A DNA stretch of 64,000 bases from Durusdinium trenchii (lineage: Eukaryota > Sar > Dinophyceae > Suessiales > Symbiodiniaceae). The stretch lies in the NCBI GenBank assembly GCA_963970005.1, contig CAXAMN010026694.1, forward strand, positions 1,524,455 through 1,588,454, in the 5' to 3' direction. Below the pieces are notes generated by a model. It was not told where the DNA came from, made no database searches, and saw only the letters and a program-made list of their open reading frames with translations. Below, one piece after another: positions 51,601 to 60,567 of this stretch; positions within the stretch are counted from its first letter, which is position 1, and each line of letters starts with the position of its first letter. Made by a program: the position numbers and the translations under genes.

Positions 51601-54600
51601 GTAAGGTTTATCGTGGTACTTTTGGTAGAGTGCATCCTCTCTTCAACTCTGAAGATGATGCAGTGTTAATTATGTGGAAGCCAGGAAAATACCATCAGGT
51701 TTTCTTTATGTTTGTGTCACAACTGTCTCCTCATCATGAACAGTTTTTGGTAGATCATTGGAGTATGATAGTTTTCGAGGCAGAGACGACAGGCGCCGTG
51801 AAGCGAGTTGTGACTCCTGATGAAGTAGCTCTAGAGGATCCAAGGGATCAACCTACAGACTACGGACCACCGATGGATGATGATATGGCTTATGAGCCAA
51901 ATCCAGTCTCGGGGGAACAGCAGTATTTTGATCCAGATGATGAAGATATGTATCCGCCTGGTGATGGACCGGGTGGCAACCCTGATGATCAACAGGGTGG
52001 ACAACCTCCAGGTCCCGTAGCTGTTCCGAATCAGTTCGGAAATCCCGATGTTCCTTTGGAGCAACTCGGATATCCATCGAGCGATCCGGAAGAGGCAACG
52101 CCGGAGATTACAAGTGAATCCCGTCCGCCAGATGATCCGGGTCAACCTCCGATAGGTTTTCCAATCGATACGGATCCTGTTCATCCGTTCGTTCAGTCGC
52201 CCGATTCGAACCCGCCGGAGCCAGAACCATATGTTCCGGAGAATCGTGAACGTCACAGTAAGCACATGAGGAAGCTTTCTGTGGACTCAACTGATGCTTT
52301 GCCAAAGGCGAAGGTGAAGTTACGTTCTAAGGTTCAGTTGCCGGGACATGATGAACCTATTCCGGCACCTCCGAAGTCTGCGCCGAAGAGTTTCTTTCCT
52401 GGACATTCGGAGAATCCGACAGCATCAAGTTCGAATCAGCCACACGCGGCCGATATTCCAGTGCCTCCGAGCACAGTCGAAGATGACGATAATCAGACGA
52501 CTGATTCAAATGAGACAGATTCAGAACCTATTTTTGATGAAGAAGATGTGAAAGGTTTTGAGAAGGATCCAGACAAGGATCTGGACGATGAGAAGAATCT
52601 TTTTGTTAGGTTTGACGATATGGATTTCTGTGTCATAGGTCCGAACCAAGCCCCTCCGAGTTTTAACTCGTATGATCCGAAAGGTTTTTCACAATTCTGC
52701 CAGTATCTTGTGAAGACAACGGCTAAGAAGACGCCAAAGGCAGAGAGTGTGATTACTCCGGAAGTGCTCCGGAAGTATGCCAAAGAGATCAAGCAAGCTA
52801 AACTAGAGGAGTTTCGCAGCTTTTTGGATTTTACTGCGATGAAGTATCGTGACCGAAGAAAGCACAAGATCGATAACTATGTTACCGGTCGATGGGTCCT
52901 GACCATCAAGATTGACAAAGATGGTAATTTTAAGAAGTTTAAGGCCAGATGGGTCTGTCGAGGCTTCCAAGATGCCCAGAAATGGGACCTCCAGACGGAC
53001 TCTCCAACCGCGACCAGGTATGGTTTTCGCGTACCATGTCAGCATGCAGCCTCTTCTTTCTGGGACCTGGTACACATCGACTTGAAAACTGCCTTTCTTC
53101 AGGGGGAACTTTACGACCTCGAGCGACGCGTTATTCACGTTCAACTTCCGACTGACATCGGATTGCCACCGTATCTCGTCGGATTGTGCACCCGTTCAGT
53201 GTACGGATTGAGTGATGCGCCTCGTCGCTGGTGGAATCGACTCGACAAGTTTTCGCACTCACTCGGATTAGTTCCGACTCGAGCCGATCGGTGTACGTAT
53301 GTGTGCTACTCCGGATGCTTGAAGGTTCCTAAGGCTGTGAACTACTCGTCAGAGGAGATGACAGCTGAACCGGAACCGGTCTCATTCTATGTAGCAGGTG
53401 CGCCGCCGAACGAATTCCACGACACAGCGGAGGAAGTTCGTAGGTCTTTTCTCTGTGAAGAACGTCTGTTTTCGGTGTGTTACGGAAATAGGTCGGAGAA
53501 GACGGTGATGCGTAACCAGCTTAAGGTAGAGGATGGAAAATGGACTCCTGTGATAGATCAGGAACTCCAGAATTTCCTTGACTCGGTAGAGCACAAGCCA
53601 GGTTGGCATCAATACGCAAATGGCCATGCTCAAGTTGCGTATCGCGCTAAAGCTCTTCGCACTCCCGAACCTACCTATTCGCGTTCACGTTTTTGTTTTC
53701 GGACCTCGATAGTTAAGCGTAAGGGTGTTTGGTGGCTTCTCGAGACAAACAATGATATTCGCAACGAGAAGAATACAGTGACGTTAGAGGAAGAAGCTGA
53801 AACACTGGTCAGTATTTTTCTTCCTGCAGAACATACGTATACTGTGACACAAACGCCTCAGCTCACACCTGAAGTTGTGGAAGAGTTGCTTGAGCATTTT
53901 ATGGACCCTGTGCATGGTAGTAATTCTAAGAATAGGTCACCCATTGGTATGTGTTGTTTACATGTTGATGATCTTTTTGTGACAGGTAATGATATCTTTT
54001 TGAAACAATTCAAGGAGATTGTGAAGTCACAGTTTAAGATTGGACATGAGGACACTAATGACCTGATGTTTACTGGACAACGTGTTTCTTGGAAGATGCA
54101 AGAGAAGACCAAGAAGAAGGAGTACATCTCAGTAGAGCAATCCCTTTGTGTTCAAGAATTGACTGAGATTATCATTCCAAAAGGTTTGAAGGATGAGGAC
54201 AAGTGTGACAAGGACATGCACACAGCCTTCAGATCCCTTCTTGGCAGCATAAACTGGTTACAATCAAGAACACAATTCCAAGCATGCTACCAATTCTCAA
54301 GGTCAGCATCAGCATCAGCAGGACCTACAATAGGTGATTGCAAGGCCCTGAACAAGCTGTGCAAACAAATCGTGACTGACCCTATGGAGTTACGGTTTTG
54401 GCCACTTGAAGGTAGTCCACGCTTAATTGCTACGCCAGACGCCGCATTCAGGAACAACAGCGACAAATCCTCTCAACGTGCTATGGTTATTTTTATGGGT
54501 GAGCAAAGGAAGGCAAAGCAGAAGAACACTAAAGGCTCACTTATTTTCTTTGAATCTTCTAAGATCAAGAGAACAACCCTGTCCACAACTGTTGCCGAGT

Positions 54601-55043
54601 TGTATGCATTCATGAAGTGTTATGGCACTTGCCAAATGCTTAGAGGCTTAATCAAGGACATTACAGGTGACTCTACTGACATTCACACGCGCACTGACGC
54701 TAACAATCTTGTGACTACAGCTAGTACTACTCATGTTCCTGAGCAACAGGAGACTATTCATATGATCCAAATGCTTAGGAAGGAAGCATGCTCTGGTGCA
54801 ACTGCTGACTTGTCACATATACGCACTCAGTGGTGTCTTGCTGACTGTCTTACTAAGAAGTCTGCTAGTCGTCAGGCCTTGATAGACGCAGTACGCAGTG
54901 GTTGTTTAAAGGAAGTTGATGCACATCCACCATTTAGATCTCTTATTGAACACAAGGCATATATGCGTGGATGGCTTCCTACAGTATGCACACATGTTGA
55001 TTTTTCTCACGATGTGTTTTATCTTGGAGATTCTTTGCACTGA
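48600..55043 (+). CDS. pol: Copia Pol: integrase, reverse transcriptase, RNase H
   Basis: Third frame segment, about 2,147 codons, with no ATG needed if joined by +1 shift near 48600-48625 (it enters at ASTHLVLDFQDIAWY). The H-H-C-C zinc site is at KHYH...CRVC (about 325-360). The integrase core is FADHCEV, IVGDEAFF and PNRAET (DDE, about 385-480). A roughly 900-residue acidic, Pro-rich linker follows. RT has HIDLKTAFLQGEL (about 1490), RSVYGLSDAPRRWW and CLHVDDLFVTG (about 1787). RNase H has PDAAF, STTVAELYA, RTDANN and ADCLTKKS (about 1946-2095). All catalytic acids are present. The order integrase then RT defines copia. The linker and RT part (about 51.4-53.9 kb) is visibly richer in CpG than the rest. 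Confidence 0.9.
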   Translation: MVSKVAASTHLVLDFQDIAWYLFDVRLQARREKSFYSHFTHYEYGHISVDHNSDEDEAEHAYPVVDYWEVDVHKRELIRHHKDYRKILFPATKSCPVDTDLLEDLRLTIIKKKEGGEEIKKQDDWRKAKWKDLQIGYEWRGRTIFKFKPYAKIPDLKIRKAGIEHRGIGDPDAVVRSSSEKVPIAKDREPGFSSEKEGVPSSAAEKPAPPKFRYTSKGFDPFWKGHKSKPSDPPHDLKGDDPEGYTPSEPPERPEGELVEIPKASKGPSSDKHEPLEPGDGALEPRRISIPLPGSEVVAMTPAYRKMLQRLEDKVELYKLHVKHYHMSPTQFRRRVSMLKLPDSVLEKYESVVRNCRVCNTSVAPPPRARVSGIRASCFGDVVFADHCEVELHKNKYIILLVLDGATNLLWATAQKDHIDQTTIQALRQWSDENNCVPKAIVGDEAFFTDAFVEYYRFHGIQQCPCGPRTPWPNRAETAVRLFKRMWHVMKVDLDDPRFRGVTVREVVKKVAWARNCQLTISGYSPIEIATGRRPPDLFDLETASPEQLSASAAAQDRTNLELQRVALRAHQEARQAQDLRADLARRTMPSDGPYFQGEKVFIWTQDSSKFKHKGRWVRATVLGQEGAMVQANTGKAVVRVNQSKVRRDHDEWHDVSIPALDDENPENLREDHELYVDAEFGEQSFFFCNDDHPDVVELLHGNSGLSWFLSKNGVRVASPMDFKAGYNFSTLKGQDAIWQQLERLQPHCVVINNPSPKQNRASIWLLCCNVIEWQLRRKKHVFVTVPKGNKFCLFLQKFISSLKNPVFNFDVDMNCFCYCPKGINYVTVFHSYASCQGWKGIGDCSFQAKTVQATRSNQYFKDADWKKFPFSFLVEMNRFLPYGETSDTRQSFFIEDLLENFDSGSLCGTALLLEREAHQSILLNSVRTEETTEIPVPLRHILPQRFTTTELIRTLRQVDALPQRSEFDVTTSSDSRIVSLIPGLKEIRRRTLPQMYFERCKVYRGTFGRVHPLFNSEDDAVLIMWKPGKYHQVFFMFVSQLSPHHEQFLVDHWSMIVFEAETTGAVKRVVTPDEVALEDPRDQPTDYGPPMDDDMAYEPNPVSGEQQYFDPDDEDMYPPGDGPGGNPDDQQGGQPPGPVAVPNQFGNPDVPLEQLGYPSSDPEEATPEITSESRPPDDPGQPPIGFPIDTDPVHPFVQSPDSNPPEPEPYVPENRERHSKHMRKLSVDSTDALPKAKVKLRSKVQLPGHDEPIPAPPKSAPKSFFPGHSENPTASSSNQPHAADIPVPPSTVEDDDNQTTDSNETDSEPIFDEEDVKGFEKDPDKDLDDEKNLFVRFDDMDFCVIGPNQAPPSFNSYDPKGFSQFCQYLVKTTAKKTPKAESVITPEVLRKYAKEIKQAKLEEFRSFLDFTAMKYRDRRKHKIDNYVTGRWVLTIKIDKDGNFKKFKARWVCRGFQDAQKWDLQTDSPTATRYGFRVPCQHAASSFWDLVHIDLKTAFLQGELYDLERRVIHVQLPTDIGLPPYLVGLCTRSVYGLSDAPRRWWNRLDKFSHSLGLVPTRADRCTYVCYSGCLKVPKAVNYSSEEMTAEPEPVSFYVAGAPPNEFHDTAEEVRRSFLCEERLFSVCYGNRSEKTVMRNQLKVEDGKWTPVIDQELQNFLDSVEHKPGWHQYANGHAQVAYRAKALRTPEPTYSRSRFCFRTSIVKRKGVWWLLETNNDIRNEKNTVTLEEEAETLVSIFLPAEHTYTVTQTPQLTPEVVEELLEHFMDPVHGSNSKNRSPIGMCCLHVDDLFVTGNDIFLKQFKEIVKSQFKIGHEDTNDLMFTGQRVSWKMQEKTKKKEYISVEQSLCVQELTEIIIPKGLKDEDKCDKDMHTAFRSLLGSINWLQSRTQFQACYQFSRSASASAGPTIGDCKALNKLCKQIVTDPMELRFWPLEGSPRLIATPDAAFRNNSDKSSQRAMVIFMGEQRKAKQKNTKGSLIFFESSKIKRTTLSTTVAELYAFMKCYGTCQMLRGLIKDITGDSTDIHTRTDANNLVTTASTTHVPEQQETIHMIQMLRKEACSGATADLSHIRTQWCLADCLTKKSASRQALIDAVRSGCLKEVDAHPPFRSLIEHKAYMRGWLPTVCTHVDFSHDVFYLGDSLH

Positions 55044-55246
55044 GAGAGAGAGGAGAGAATTCAATGCATGTTGTTTTGTTTTTGAGAGGTTTTGAATCTC
55101 TGTCATGAATTTGTGCCTGCGGCTCAAATTAGCTTGGCAAGATCAGCACTTTTCTTTCGAAGACTATTGCCTTGCATCATCGACTACTTGTCATTTCTCA
55201 GACTCAGGACGCCGGCCTCTGACCGGTGGACTTTGTGTCAACAGAG

Positions 55247-58200
55247 ATGGCCAGTCAGGGAGCGTCCAGCAGACCTCCACTCAATCTCCTTGAGTATGCT
55301 CAAAACTGGTCGCGCAAGGTTCCCTGGGGGAAATCTGAGAACTGGGCAAATCGTTTGAGGCGCCCACGCACGCTGGTTGAGTTCCACAAGAACTCGGAGC
55401 AGGATGAGCTGATCATAGCTGACATTCTAGCAATGTGTTTGACACCTGGGAACCGTGATAGTTTCGATTGTCGAGTACGATGGTTCTCAGAGATTGCCAG
55501 ATACGCTCTTGGCTATGTCACCCAAGAGGAAGAGGATGAATATGAGAGGAGAAGACAGTTCGTGGCAACAAGAGTCTTGTGGAGGCACAACGAATTGGGA
55601 AAGATTAGCACGGGGCTCAACTATATGCTACGACATGATCGTTCTCTCGACAGATTGATGGACAATAGGGCGATGATTGAGCTTATGCCTCTGATTACAG
55701 AGGGAACTGCTCGTATGCCAGATCCATTCACTATTCATCCTTCTTCATTCTTTGCTATATTGCATAGCGATGAGAAGCAAAGATTTCATTTGGTGATTCG
55801 CTTGGACAAGAATGTTTGGCACAACACAGGCCATCAATACGATATGCCCTTCTCCATGCGTGTAGGAGTGAACCAAGGGCATACAGGACTCTCATATAAC
55901 ATCAGTCCAGAGAAGTTGAATCATAGATTGACTTCTATTGAGGCAAGATGTTTGGGACATGTTTTTCATGTTACCAAGAAGGAGAACTGGGCCAGCATAG
56001 AAAGGCATGGTTTGATGAGAGATCATCAAAGTTGGAACAGAAGGAGTAGAGGTGAAGGAAGAGATTATGTTCATTTTATGTACAGCACTCCACAAACTTT
56101 GCCTTACATTCCTTTAGGTCCAGGTACAGTGGTTCCAAGAAGTTATAACCAGCCTTTGTATGTGAAGCTTAACGTGATTCGTTGGCTTCAAGCAGGACGC
56201 CCTCTGTACTTCAGCAACAATGGAGTGGTGCTCGCACATTGTGATGTAGAGCCCACATACTTGGACATTAGTGTGTATGAACCACAACCACAAGATGCTC
56301 CAGAACCAGCTAAGGAGTTGAAGATTCCTCTGCCAAAGGAGAAGATGGTGGAGAAGGTCAACAGAGAGAAGGAGCAACAAGACAAGGTGCGGTCCTTGTT
56401 TGCAAGACTCTCACAGGACACGGCATTTGCGCAGGAAGTTATCAGGAGAATTAATGCCGATGAGCCTGGGGTGGAACAAACCAAAAGGCATATGTCTCTT
56501 TGGTTAGATGAGCTGACCCTCAATGCCATTGCAAGATTTTTCAGCTCAGAAAATCACCCTGCACGTGAGGACAATCGTTCACGATTGAGGTCACGTCAGG
56601 TGATACCTGAAGGCCACTATCAACCTGGATGGTCTTTGATTCCACCGAAAGAGATTGATGATCGTGATCCTTGGAGCATCTTAGGATATGATGCTCCAAT
56701 AGTGATTGTCAATGGAGATGGTGTTACCACGAGGTCTTTGTTTATGGTACACCCTTTAGTTTTGAGCAAGGATCAGCAAGATCTGGTGAAGGCTGATGAG
56801 GAAGTGATTCGATTTGACCACCTATGGAGAGACATCACTTCAAGGAGATCAACAGCAAGGACTTCTGGAGAACCTCAACAGGATGAAGAAGATGACTCTG
56901 CTCATGTTGCTGAGCGTGAGATGACATGGTTCATTCAGAATGTCAACAACCTGATTCTCAACCCATGGATGGTATATGACATTGGCATGGTATCACTCCA
57001 TGATCGCCGAGGAACACGTGTACTCCAGAGCACTGGAGAAGACGTGATTCTGGTACGGGATTGGGACAGGTTGACAAGACACCAGAGAGAATATTTTTGT
57101 AGAAAGTACAAGTTGCTACGTCCAAATATTTATGGAACAGAGGATGACCCCAAGACGTATGCACCGAGTTTTGAACCTGGAATTTGTCAGTGGATGGAGT
57201 TGGCACAAACTGGATATCAACAGTTTTTCTTCATCCGTGCTTGGGAGAATGGACGCCGCTGGGCTGAAATTCTGACAGACCATGGTGTTCAATCTGCAGA
57301 ACTTTCAAGTTTCTTGGATATGCGCAGAGATCCCAAATTGCTGGGTTGGAACTTTGGTATTCCAGAACCTCAGTGGGATAATTTCGGCAACTCAGTGGAG
57401 GAAGCATTTAACACTCCCTTATTTGCCAAATTGCACTATCGGTTCAAGCAGGAACAAGAGATTGGTCGTGTCATGCACCTTTTGTCTGAACTTGTTTGTG
57501 ACTTTTTCATCAAGGTGCTTCCCAAGTGGGTTCTTAGCCATTCGATCTTGTGGGAAGAGTTTATGATTTTGGATCCAGTCACAAATCTCCCTGTTTACAA
57601 GACTTCAGAGGATGCCTTATATGCAGAACAGGATCCAGAGAAGTATCATAAGCATTTTGCTATGAACTTCAAGAAATTCCGGTTTTCTGCAAGAGTTGTG
57701 TGGTATTTGATTGACCGTGACAGGAATCATTTAGAAAGTTTTCTTCACAACTCCAACAGCAGATTTGTGCAACATGCATGCTATCAACTTCGTGAATATG
57801 TTCAAGCGCGTGTTGCAGTTTCTGATCCCTTGTATGAGATGATCAAGAAGGAAGAGTTTGAACGCCAATACAATTCCAAGTTTTTGGAGGCGATTTCTTG
57901 CTCTCGTGTTGTAGTTGAGCCTGTGAGTTCAGGGACGTATGAGCCATCATCGAAGCTGAACTTAAGGGTACTACAAAACATTCTGAAGGGTGTCTACAAG
58001 ATCCAGAAGAATGAGGAGCGTGCCAGAGAACGTGAAGAAGAAGAAGAAGAAGAACAGGCAGCTCAAAACATCTCAAACTTGCTGGCAGATGATATGGGGC
58101 TTGATTTTGATGATGACAACGTGCCGGTATGGAGCTCCATTGTCAACAAGTATAGAGAAGGTGATCAGGCATTGCGAGGAGAAGCAGTGAAGATTACTCA

Positions 58201-58450
58201 TCTTTACAAGGATAAAAAGGAAAATGAGAAGGCAACTGAGTTTTTCAGTTCAGATAGGACAGATTTTTATGAGACTGACTCATCCTTGACTTCCTCCTGG
58301 TCCACTTCCATCTTTAGTCCCTCTGAAGGAAAAGCACCTGCATTCTCATCAAACATTTCTTCATTTTTCTCGAGTTCAACTGCAGGATCTTCTTCAAGGA
58401 CTTCCTCTTCCATATCTTCACCTTCCACAAGTACCATACTACCAGTATAG
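55247..58450 (+). CDS. KptA/Tpt1-like RNA 2'-phosphotransferase protein encoded by the copia element
   Basis: 1,067 codons from the ATG at 55247, lying 200 bp after pol. Residues about 115-345 follow the KptA/Tpt1 family in order: ISTGLNYMLRHD (family LSKxLSYxLRH), DEKQRFHLV (DKQRF), MRVGVNQGHT (IRAxQGHS), VFHVTKKENWASIERHGL (YHGTxxxxxxxIxxxGL), DYVHFMY (VHLS) and GRPLYFSNNGVVLAHCDVEP (GxxFYxSxNGVWLTxxVP). The Arg-His of LRHD, the Arg of MRV and an Arg before YVHF match the expected catalytic set. Known: Tpt1 removes a 2'-phosphate from RNA splice junctions using NAD+. The remaining roughly 700 residues have no family I recognise and end in an acidic, Ser-rich tail with a Glu run. Its role in the element is unknown; RNA end processing is inferred. 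The same frame continues past the TAG into the EEP ORF. Confidence 0.75.
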   Translation: MASQGASSRPPLNLLEYAQNWSRKVPWGKSENWANRLRRPRTLVEFHKNSEQDELIIADILAMCLTPGNRDSFDCRVRWFSEIARYALGYVTQEEEDEYERRRQFVATRVLWRHNELGKISTGLNYMLRHDRSLDRLMDNRAMIELMPLITEGTARMPDPFTIHPSSFFAILHSDEKQRFHLVIRLDKNVWHNTGHQYDMPFSMRVGVNQGHTGLSYNISPEKLNHRLTSIEARCLGHVFHVTKKENWASIERHGLMRDHQSWNRRSRGEGRDYVHFMYSTPQTLPYIPLGPGTVVPRSYNQPLYVKLNVIRWLQAGRPLYFSNNGVVLAHCDVEPTYLDISVYEPQPQDAPEPAKELKIPLPKEKMVEKVNREKEQQDKVRSLFARLSQDTAFAQEVIRRINADEPGVEQTKRHMSLWLDELTLNAIARFFSSENHPAREDNRSRLRSRQVIPEGHYQPGWSLIPPKEIDDRDPWSILGYDAPIVIVNGDGVTTRSLFMVHPLVLSKDQQDLVKADEEVIRFDHLWRDITSRRSTARTSGEPQQDEEDDSAHVAEREMTWFIQNVNNLILNPWMVYDIGMVSLHDRRGTRVLQSTGEDVILVRDWDRLTRHQREYFCRKYKLLRPNIYGTEDDPKTYAPSFEPGICQWMELAQTGYQQFFFIRAWENGRRWAEILTDHGVQSAELSSFLDMRRDPKLLGWNFGIPEPQWDNFGNSVEEAFNTPLFAKLHYRFKQEQEIGRVMHLLSELVCDFFIKVLPKWVLSHSILWEEFMILDPVTNLPVYKTSEDALYAEQDPEKYHKHFAMNFKKFRFSARVVWYLIDRDRNHLESFLHNSNSRFVQHACYQLREYVQARVAVSDPLYEMIKKEEFERQYNSKFLEAISCSRVVVEPVSSGTYEPSSKLNLRVLQNILKGVYKIQKNEERAREREEEEEEEQAAQNISNLLADDMGLDFDDDNVPVWSSIVNKYREGDQALRGEAVKITHLYKDKKENEKATEFFSSDRTDFYETDSSLTSSWSTSIFSPSEGKAPAFSSNISSFFSSSTAGSSSRTSSSISSPSTSTILPV

Positions 58451-58582
58451 ACTCCACCAGCAATAGTGGAGACTCTTGTGTACGGAGGAACTTCTTCACC
58501 TGCCTCCAAAGCTTGTTCTGCAACATCCTTGGTGAGCAAGATAGGTGAGGACTCAGCTGCATCGCACTTACCATCAGGTGAG

Positions 58583-60295
58583 ATGGACGCTAACCTTGAT
58601 GATACTCCACGTCTGCCGAAATCTAAGAGAAGCCGCCTGAATAAAATTCCTGATCCTCATTTTCATGAAGAAGTTCAGGATGATGCAACTATGGAGGAGA
58701 AGAAGAAGGCGACGGAGAAGATAAAAGAGGTCAGAGAGGGTGATGGAGAGAAGAAATTGGAGGCTGAAATCCAAGAATCTTTTCCATCTGAAGTAGTTGC
58801 TGATAAGGATCCTGTGGATGCTGACAATACCTATGAGTTGCATACCTCACCTTTGAGGTTGCTTGGAGAGATTACAAATGATCCAGGTATTGGCTTTTAT
58901 CAACAATGCTTCAGGGAAACTCAAGCGAGATTGTTGAACCATGTTTGTTTCAGAAAAGGTGAGCTTTCCCATCCTCACTATCAGGCAAGGATCAACGAGG
59001 ACGACTTTGTTCGATCCATTCGAAAGGTCTGTCTAGTACCTCCACCTGATTGTTATGAGGACAGCCGCGAGCGTGACCTGAAGAGATTTTTCATCAATGA
59101 TGATCGCATCGTTTATTTGGATGACAAGTATCAGGTCGATCAAAGGGCCCTTGAAAGGGCAGAACAGGCTCGAGAAGATTTGGAGGTTACAAAGGAACAG
59201 TTTAGAGGAGAACTGGAATCATATGGTCCCAATGGACCCAGTTGGGACTTTGTCGCCTTCTATGAAGAGCTGCGCAAAAGGTTCCTTAGAGGAAGAATAG
59301 AAGAACAATATGGAACTAATTTATTGGCCAGCTCTGAGTCCTTGACATTTTTATCCTGGAACTATGGCAACATGGTTCGTGGTCAGAAATACACCACACC
59401 AAAGTTTCTCCAAGGACTTGATCGTGCAATGAAGCCACGCAAGCAGAGTGCCATGTCACTTCAATATGAGCAATTTGAAAACAACCTTTTCTTCAACATG
59501 CTCTTCTTTTTACGTGCACATGTCGTGATTCTCCAGGAAGCTCAGCTCCTTGTTCCTGCCGAGGAATTTTTTGAGCAAAAGAATTGGACAGTTTGTTTCA
59601 ATGATTGGGAGAATCTTGCAGTAACGGCTAGATTGGCACCAGATGGCTATATCAAGATCATTGCTGGACATGACCAAGACCTTGGTCACTGTCAACAGCG
59701 TGATGTAACTTGGGCTATCTATGAGATTTGTTTTGGAGAAACAAGGCCTCGTCAGGACTTCAAGGATGCAGACTATGAATGTGAGGACTATGGTCCTAAG
59801 GAAAAGCGTGTTCCACTTACTCGAGCGAACATGCATACCATCAGAGTCTGTAATTATCATGTTGACACACACCGTGCTGTAGATGCCCACCTATTGACAG
59901 GAGAACAGACAGCATTGATGCTGTATGAGTGTTTTGTATATGAGGTGGACATCATTTCTGGTGATGCAAATAGTTTGGCCTACAGAATGTCTGGGTACAA
60001 AAGGCAACCAATGGCTAACTATTATTACAGCACCATGCAGCATTGGATCCGCAGGTTTTCAGAAGCTCGTGTAAAGGCAGATCCTGGCATCAAGGCACCT
60101 ATTCCCAGAACATTTTACAGTTCATCTTCACTTGTCCTCAAGCAGTGTGAAGATTACTTTGAGAAACTCTGGGAAGAATACTCTACAGAAGAGAAAGAAG
60201 TATACCAGGGATCAAAGCTTGGCGATACATGTTTGTCTACCATTGTTGAATGGGGTCATTCAATGAGTGGGGAGGATATTCAAATTCCACATTGA
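58583..60295 (+). CDS. EEP-fold (endonuclease/exonuclease/phosphatase) protein of the copia element, main segment
   Basis: About 570 codons from the ATG at 58583. The frame is open back to the TAG that ends the KptA ORF (58448-58450) and is in the same frame, so a 1,690-residue read-through product is possible. Early residues are Lys/Glu-rich. EEP motifs follow: LTFLSWNYGNM (Asn motif, 59339), VVILQEAQLL (catalytic Glu, 59524), VCNYHVDTH (His motif, 59851) and IISGDANSLAYR (D-x-N motif, 59953). The final DH motif is not in this frame but appears in the next segment. Known: EEP enzymes include AP endonucleases of LINEs, deadenylases and 2',5'-phosphodiesterases; subfamily and substrate cannot be told here. 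Confidence 0.65.
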   Translation: MDANLDDTPRLPKSKRSRLNKIPDPHFHEEVQDDATMEEKKKATEKIKEVREGDGEKKLEAEIQESFPSEVVADKDPVDADNTYELHTSPLRLLGEITNDPGIGFYQQCFRETQARLLNHVCFRKGELSHPHYQARINEDDFVRSIRKVCLVPPPDCYEDSRERDLKRFFINDDRIVYLDDKYQVDQRALERAEQAREDLEVTKEQFRGELESYGPNGPSWDFVAFYEELRKRFLRGRIEEQYGTNLLASSESLTFLSWNYGNMVRGQKYTTPKFLQGLDRAMKPRKQSAMSLQYEQFENNLFFNMLFFLRAHVVILQEAQLLVPAEEFFEQKNWTVCFNDWENLAVTARLAPDGYIKIIAGHDQDLGHCQQRDVTWAIYEICFGETRPRQDFKDADYECEDYGPKEKRVPLTRANMHTIRVCNYHVDTHRAVDAHLLTGEQTALMLYECFVYEVDIISGDANSLAYRMSGYKRQPMANYYYSTMQHWIRRFSEARVKADPGIKAPIPRTFYSSSSLVLKQCEDYFEKLWEEYSTEEKEVYQGSKLGDTCLSTIVEWGHSMSGEDIQIPH

Positions 60296-60567
60296 GCACG
60301 AAGGAGTTCGTCTGTAATTTTTCAGAGAACTTTGCTTTGATTGACACGGAGGTCATGTGCTCTAAACCCTCTGACGAAGACAGTCATGGTCCAATGTTTA
60401 TTTCACTCAGACCAGCTTCCTTTTCATCTGGAGACAGAAGACTTTATCGCTCGGGCGAGACTCTTCGAGATGCTAACTTGCGGAGGAAGGAGAGACAGAA
60501 AGAGAATAAAAGGAAAGGAAGGCCGCCAACTTCTGATCAAGCAGCTCCATCGACTGCAGCGGCGTAA
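60250..60567 (+). CDS. EEP protein C-terminus in a shifted frame
   Basis: The frame that overlaps the previous stop carries FALIDTEVMCSKPSDEDSHG followed by PMFISLRP. DSHGPMFISL corresponds to the closing (S)DHxP motif of EEP nucleases that the main segment lacks. A -1 (or +2) shift near 60250-60290 would join them. The tail is basic (RRKERQKENKRKGRPP) and might bind nucleic acid. Whether the shift is programmed, a mutation or a sequencing error is open. Confidence 0.6.
   Translation: MGSFNEWGGYSNSTLSTKEFVCNFSENFALIDTEVMCSKPSDEDSHGPMFISLRPASFSSGDRRLYRSGETLRDANLRRKERQKENKRKGRPPTSDQAAPSTAAA

Noticed and set aside
55115-55125. CGGCTCAAAT near the end of pol as another spliced-leader relic
   Set aside because: The match is short and lacks the AAG end, so chance is the better explanation.
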